From Fulvivirga aurantia (GTDB lineage Bacteria > Bacteroidota > Bacteroidia > Cytophagales > Cyclobacteriaceae), in NCBI RefSeq assembly GCF_009711475.1, contig NZ_SMMD01000781.1, positions 1 through 8,133 on the forward strand: DNA of 8,133 nt, in the 5' to 3' direction. Positions 6,861-8,133 of the stretch are shown here, piece after piece. Under the pieces are notes generated by a model. That model had not been told where the DNA came from, ran no database searches, and saw nothing but the letters and a program-made list of their open reading frames with translations. Numbering within the stretch: the stretch's first letter is position 1; every line of letters begins with the position of its first letter. The translations under genes and the position numbers were made by a program.

Positions 6861-8133
6861 ATGTTTAAAAACTATATAAAAATAGCCTACAGGAGCCTCG
6901 CTAAAAACTATGGCTTCACCCTGATTAATATCTTTGGGCTCACTTTCGGTATCACCTGCTTTATATTTATTGCCAACTGGGCCTGGAACGAATACAACTA
7001 CGATCAATTTCATGCTAAAAGCGATCGCATATATAAGGTGCTCACTGAAATGGGTGTAAATGCAGAGAGTACCATCGTACCTTATGCGCCTTCTTCGTTG
7101 ACTCAACTACTAAAAGAAAATGTGCCTGAGATCGCAAATATAACACGTGTTTTTCCTCGTGAGGTGGTGTTTGAAAATAACGGCCTAAGGATTACTGAAA
7201 ATGGCATTTACGCAGACCCATCATTTTTAGACATTTTCAGTTTCTCATTGACAGAGGGTAATGCTGAGGCGATTTTCTCAAAGCCTAACACTGTAGTTAT
7301 CTCATCTGCCCTAGCTGAAAAATACTTTCGAGGTGAGTCTGCATTGGGGCAAACGATCAATGTTACTTACAAAGACAAAGAGCCATATGTGGTGACTGGT
7401 GTTCTCAACGAAAATCCGAATAACTCTTCACTTCAGTTTGATTTCATATTGCCTTATCAACCTTTTGAAGATAAACACAGGCCCTGGTGGAAGGGAACCA
7501 ATAAGTATTCATTTTCTAACTATAACGTAGAAGTATACCTCGAGCTGGTAGGTGATACAGACGTGAAGCATATGAACACAAAGCTGACAAACGTGCTTGC
7601 GGCTCATAGTATTGCTCCCGGAGAAGACGCACTTTTTACGTTTCCATTTACCTCGTATTATCTGAATGACGACTTCAGTGATGGAAGAGTGCCTACCGGA
7701 AAGAGTAAATATATAAAGCTATTATCTCTTGTGGCATTCCTGATCTTGCTCATAGCCTGTATCAATTTTATAAATCTATACACCGCCATGATGAGCAATC
7801 GGGTAAAGGAAATCGGTTTGAGAAAAGTGGTTGGTGCGAGAAAGAACCAGGTGGTTTTTCAGTTTCTGGCTGAATCTGTTTTGATTTCTGTCATATCAAC
7901 ACTTTTAGCAATCACTTTTGTAGAAGTTTTATCTCCAGCTTTTGAATTACTGAGTCAGAAGGAGGTCTCTCTTCCATACACCTCCCCAATTTTTCTTCTG
8001 CTATTGTTTGGTGGAAGTATATTCATTGGTGTAATGGCCGGCTTATATCCTTCTCTACAATTTTCTTCCGCAGACCTGATTACAGAAGTAAAAACGGGAG
8101 CGTCTGCTACCTTGAGAAAATATCTGGTTGTAG
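6861..8133 (+). CDS. FtsX/MacB-type ABC transporter permease, third paralogue (cut by the right edge)
   Basis: The ATG at 6861 follows the previous stop after one base (TAATATG), and the frame is open for 424 codons to the window end. The protein begins MFKNYIKIAYRSLAKNYGF, matching the openings of its two neighbours. It has helix 1 at about 18-40, a periplasmic MacB-like domain (about 41-280), helix 2 at about 285-308 (AFLILLIACINFINL), the coupling motif KEIGLRKVVGARKNQ at about 314-328, helix 3 at about 335-358 and helix 4 at about 375-400. It runs out at LRKYLVV, where the fifth helix should begin. About half the protein is seen if it has the usual length near 800. I found no internal stop or frameshift, so the break is only the window edge. 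The third gene directly in line implies a permease array rather than a single transporter. Confidence 0.92.
   Translation, partial: MFKNYIKIAYRSLAKNYGFTLINIFGLTFGITCFIFIANWAWNEYNYDQFHAKSDRIYKVLTEMGVNAESTIVPYAPSSLTQLLKENVPEIANITRVFPREVVFENNGLRITENGIYADPSFLDIFSFSLTEGNAEAIFSKPNTVVISSALAEKYFRGESALGQTINVTYKDKEPYVVTGVLNENPNNSSLQFDFILPYQPFEDKHRPWWKGTNKYSFSNYNVEVYLELVGDTDVKHMNTKLTNVLAAHSIAPGEDALFTFPFTSYYLNDDFSDGRVPTGKSKYIKLLSLVAFLILLIACINFINLYTAMMSNRVKEIGLRKVVGARKNQVVFQFLAESVLISVISTLLAITFVEVLSPAFELLSQKEVSLPYTSPIFLLLLFGGSIFIGVMAGLYPSLQFSSADLITEVKTGASATLRKYLVV

Noticed and set aside
6846..7106. Minus-strand 86-codon frame across the second-third permease junction
   Set aside because: Antisense to the N-terminus of the third permease, whose opening matches its two neighbours.
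1..8133. CRISPR array, tRNA or rRNA gene, insertion sequence
   Set aside because: I saw no regularly spaced repeats, cloverleaf-like sequence, rRNA-like stretch or transposase reading frame; nearly all of the window is accounted for by the six genes and the short gaps.

Overview
The window looks like chromosomal DNA of a Bacteroidota bacterium, most likely of the Cytophagales type. The base composition is moderately AT-rich, the starts lack clear Shine-Dalgarno sequences and have A-rich leaders, and the gene content is typical: tandem FtsX/MacB-type permeases of about 800 residues beside an NtrC-type two-component system. The phylum assignment is inferred from family knowledge, not from a marker gene.

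The layout is two divergent transcription units around a regulatory gap of about 170 bp (1850-2020). Leftward (minus strand) runs a sigma-54-dependent NtrC-family response regulator (482-1849), followed after 59 bp by a sensor histidine kinase that leaves the window on the left (3-422, N-terminal 140 residues only). The spacer between them is mostly a GC-rich CTAG-containing repeat (441-480). Rightward (plus strand) runs a tightly packed operon of three paralogous ABC-transporter permeases: 2021-4447, 4466-6859 and 6861 to beyond the right edge. Gaps are 18 bp and 1 bp. No ABC ATPase, membrane-fusion protein or TolC-like gene is visible.

The divergent gap ties the two units together. It holds a 40-bp element made of two related palindromes (1869-1885 and 1892-1908) that also form one large inverted repeat, then a perfect 12-bp palindrome (1946-1957), then a sigma-54-like promoter (perfect TGGCAC -24 box at 1971, weaker -12 box) pointing at the permeases. 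The double palindrome would sit about 100 bp upstream of the predicted start site, the usual place for an enhancer bound by an NtrC-type activator. The model is therefore that the kinase phosphorylates the regulator, which binds the double palindrome, drives the permease operon through sigma-54, and may control its own gene, since the same site lies 20 bp before its start codon.

This is a plausible self-contained stress-response or export circuit. Its signal and substrate cannot be read from the sequence. The individual families are known; the specific promoter architecture is the part most worth testing.
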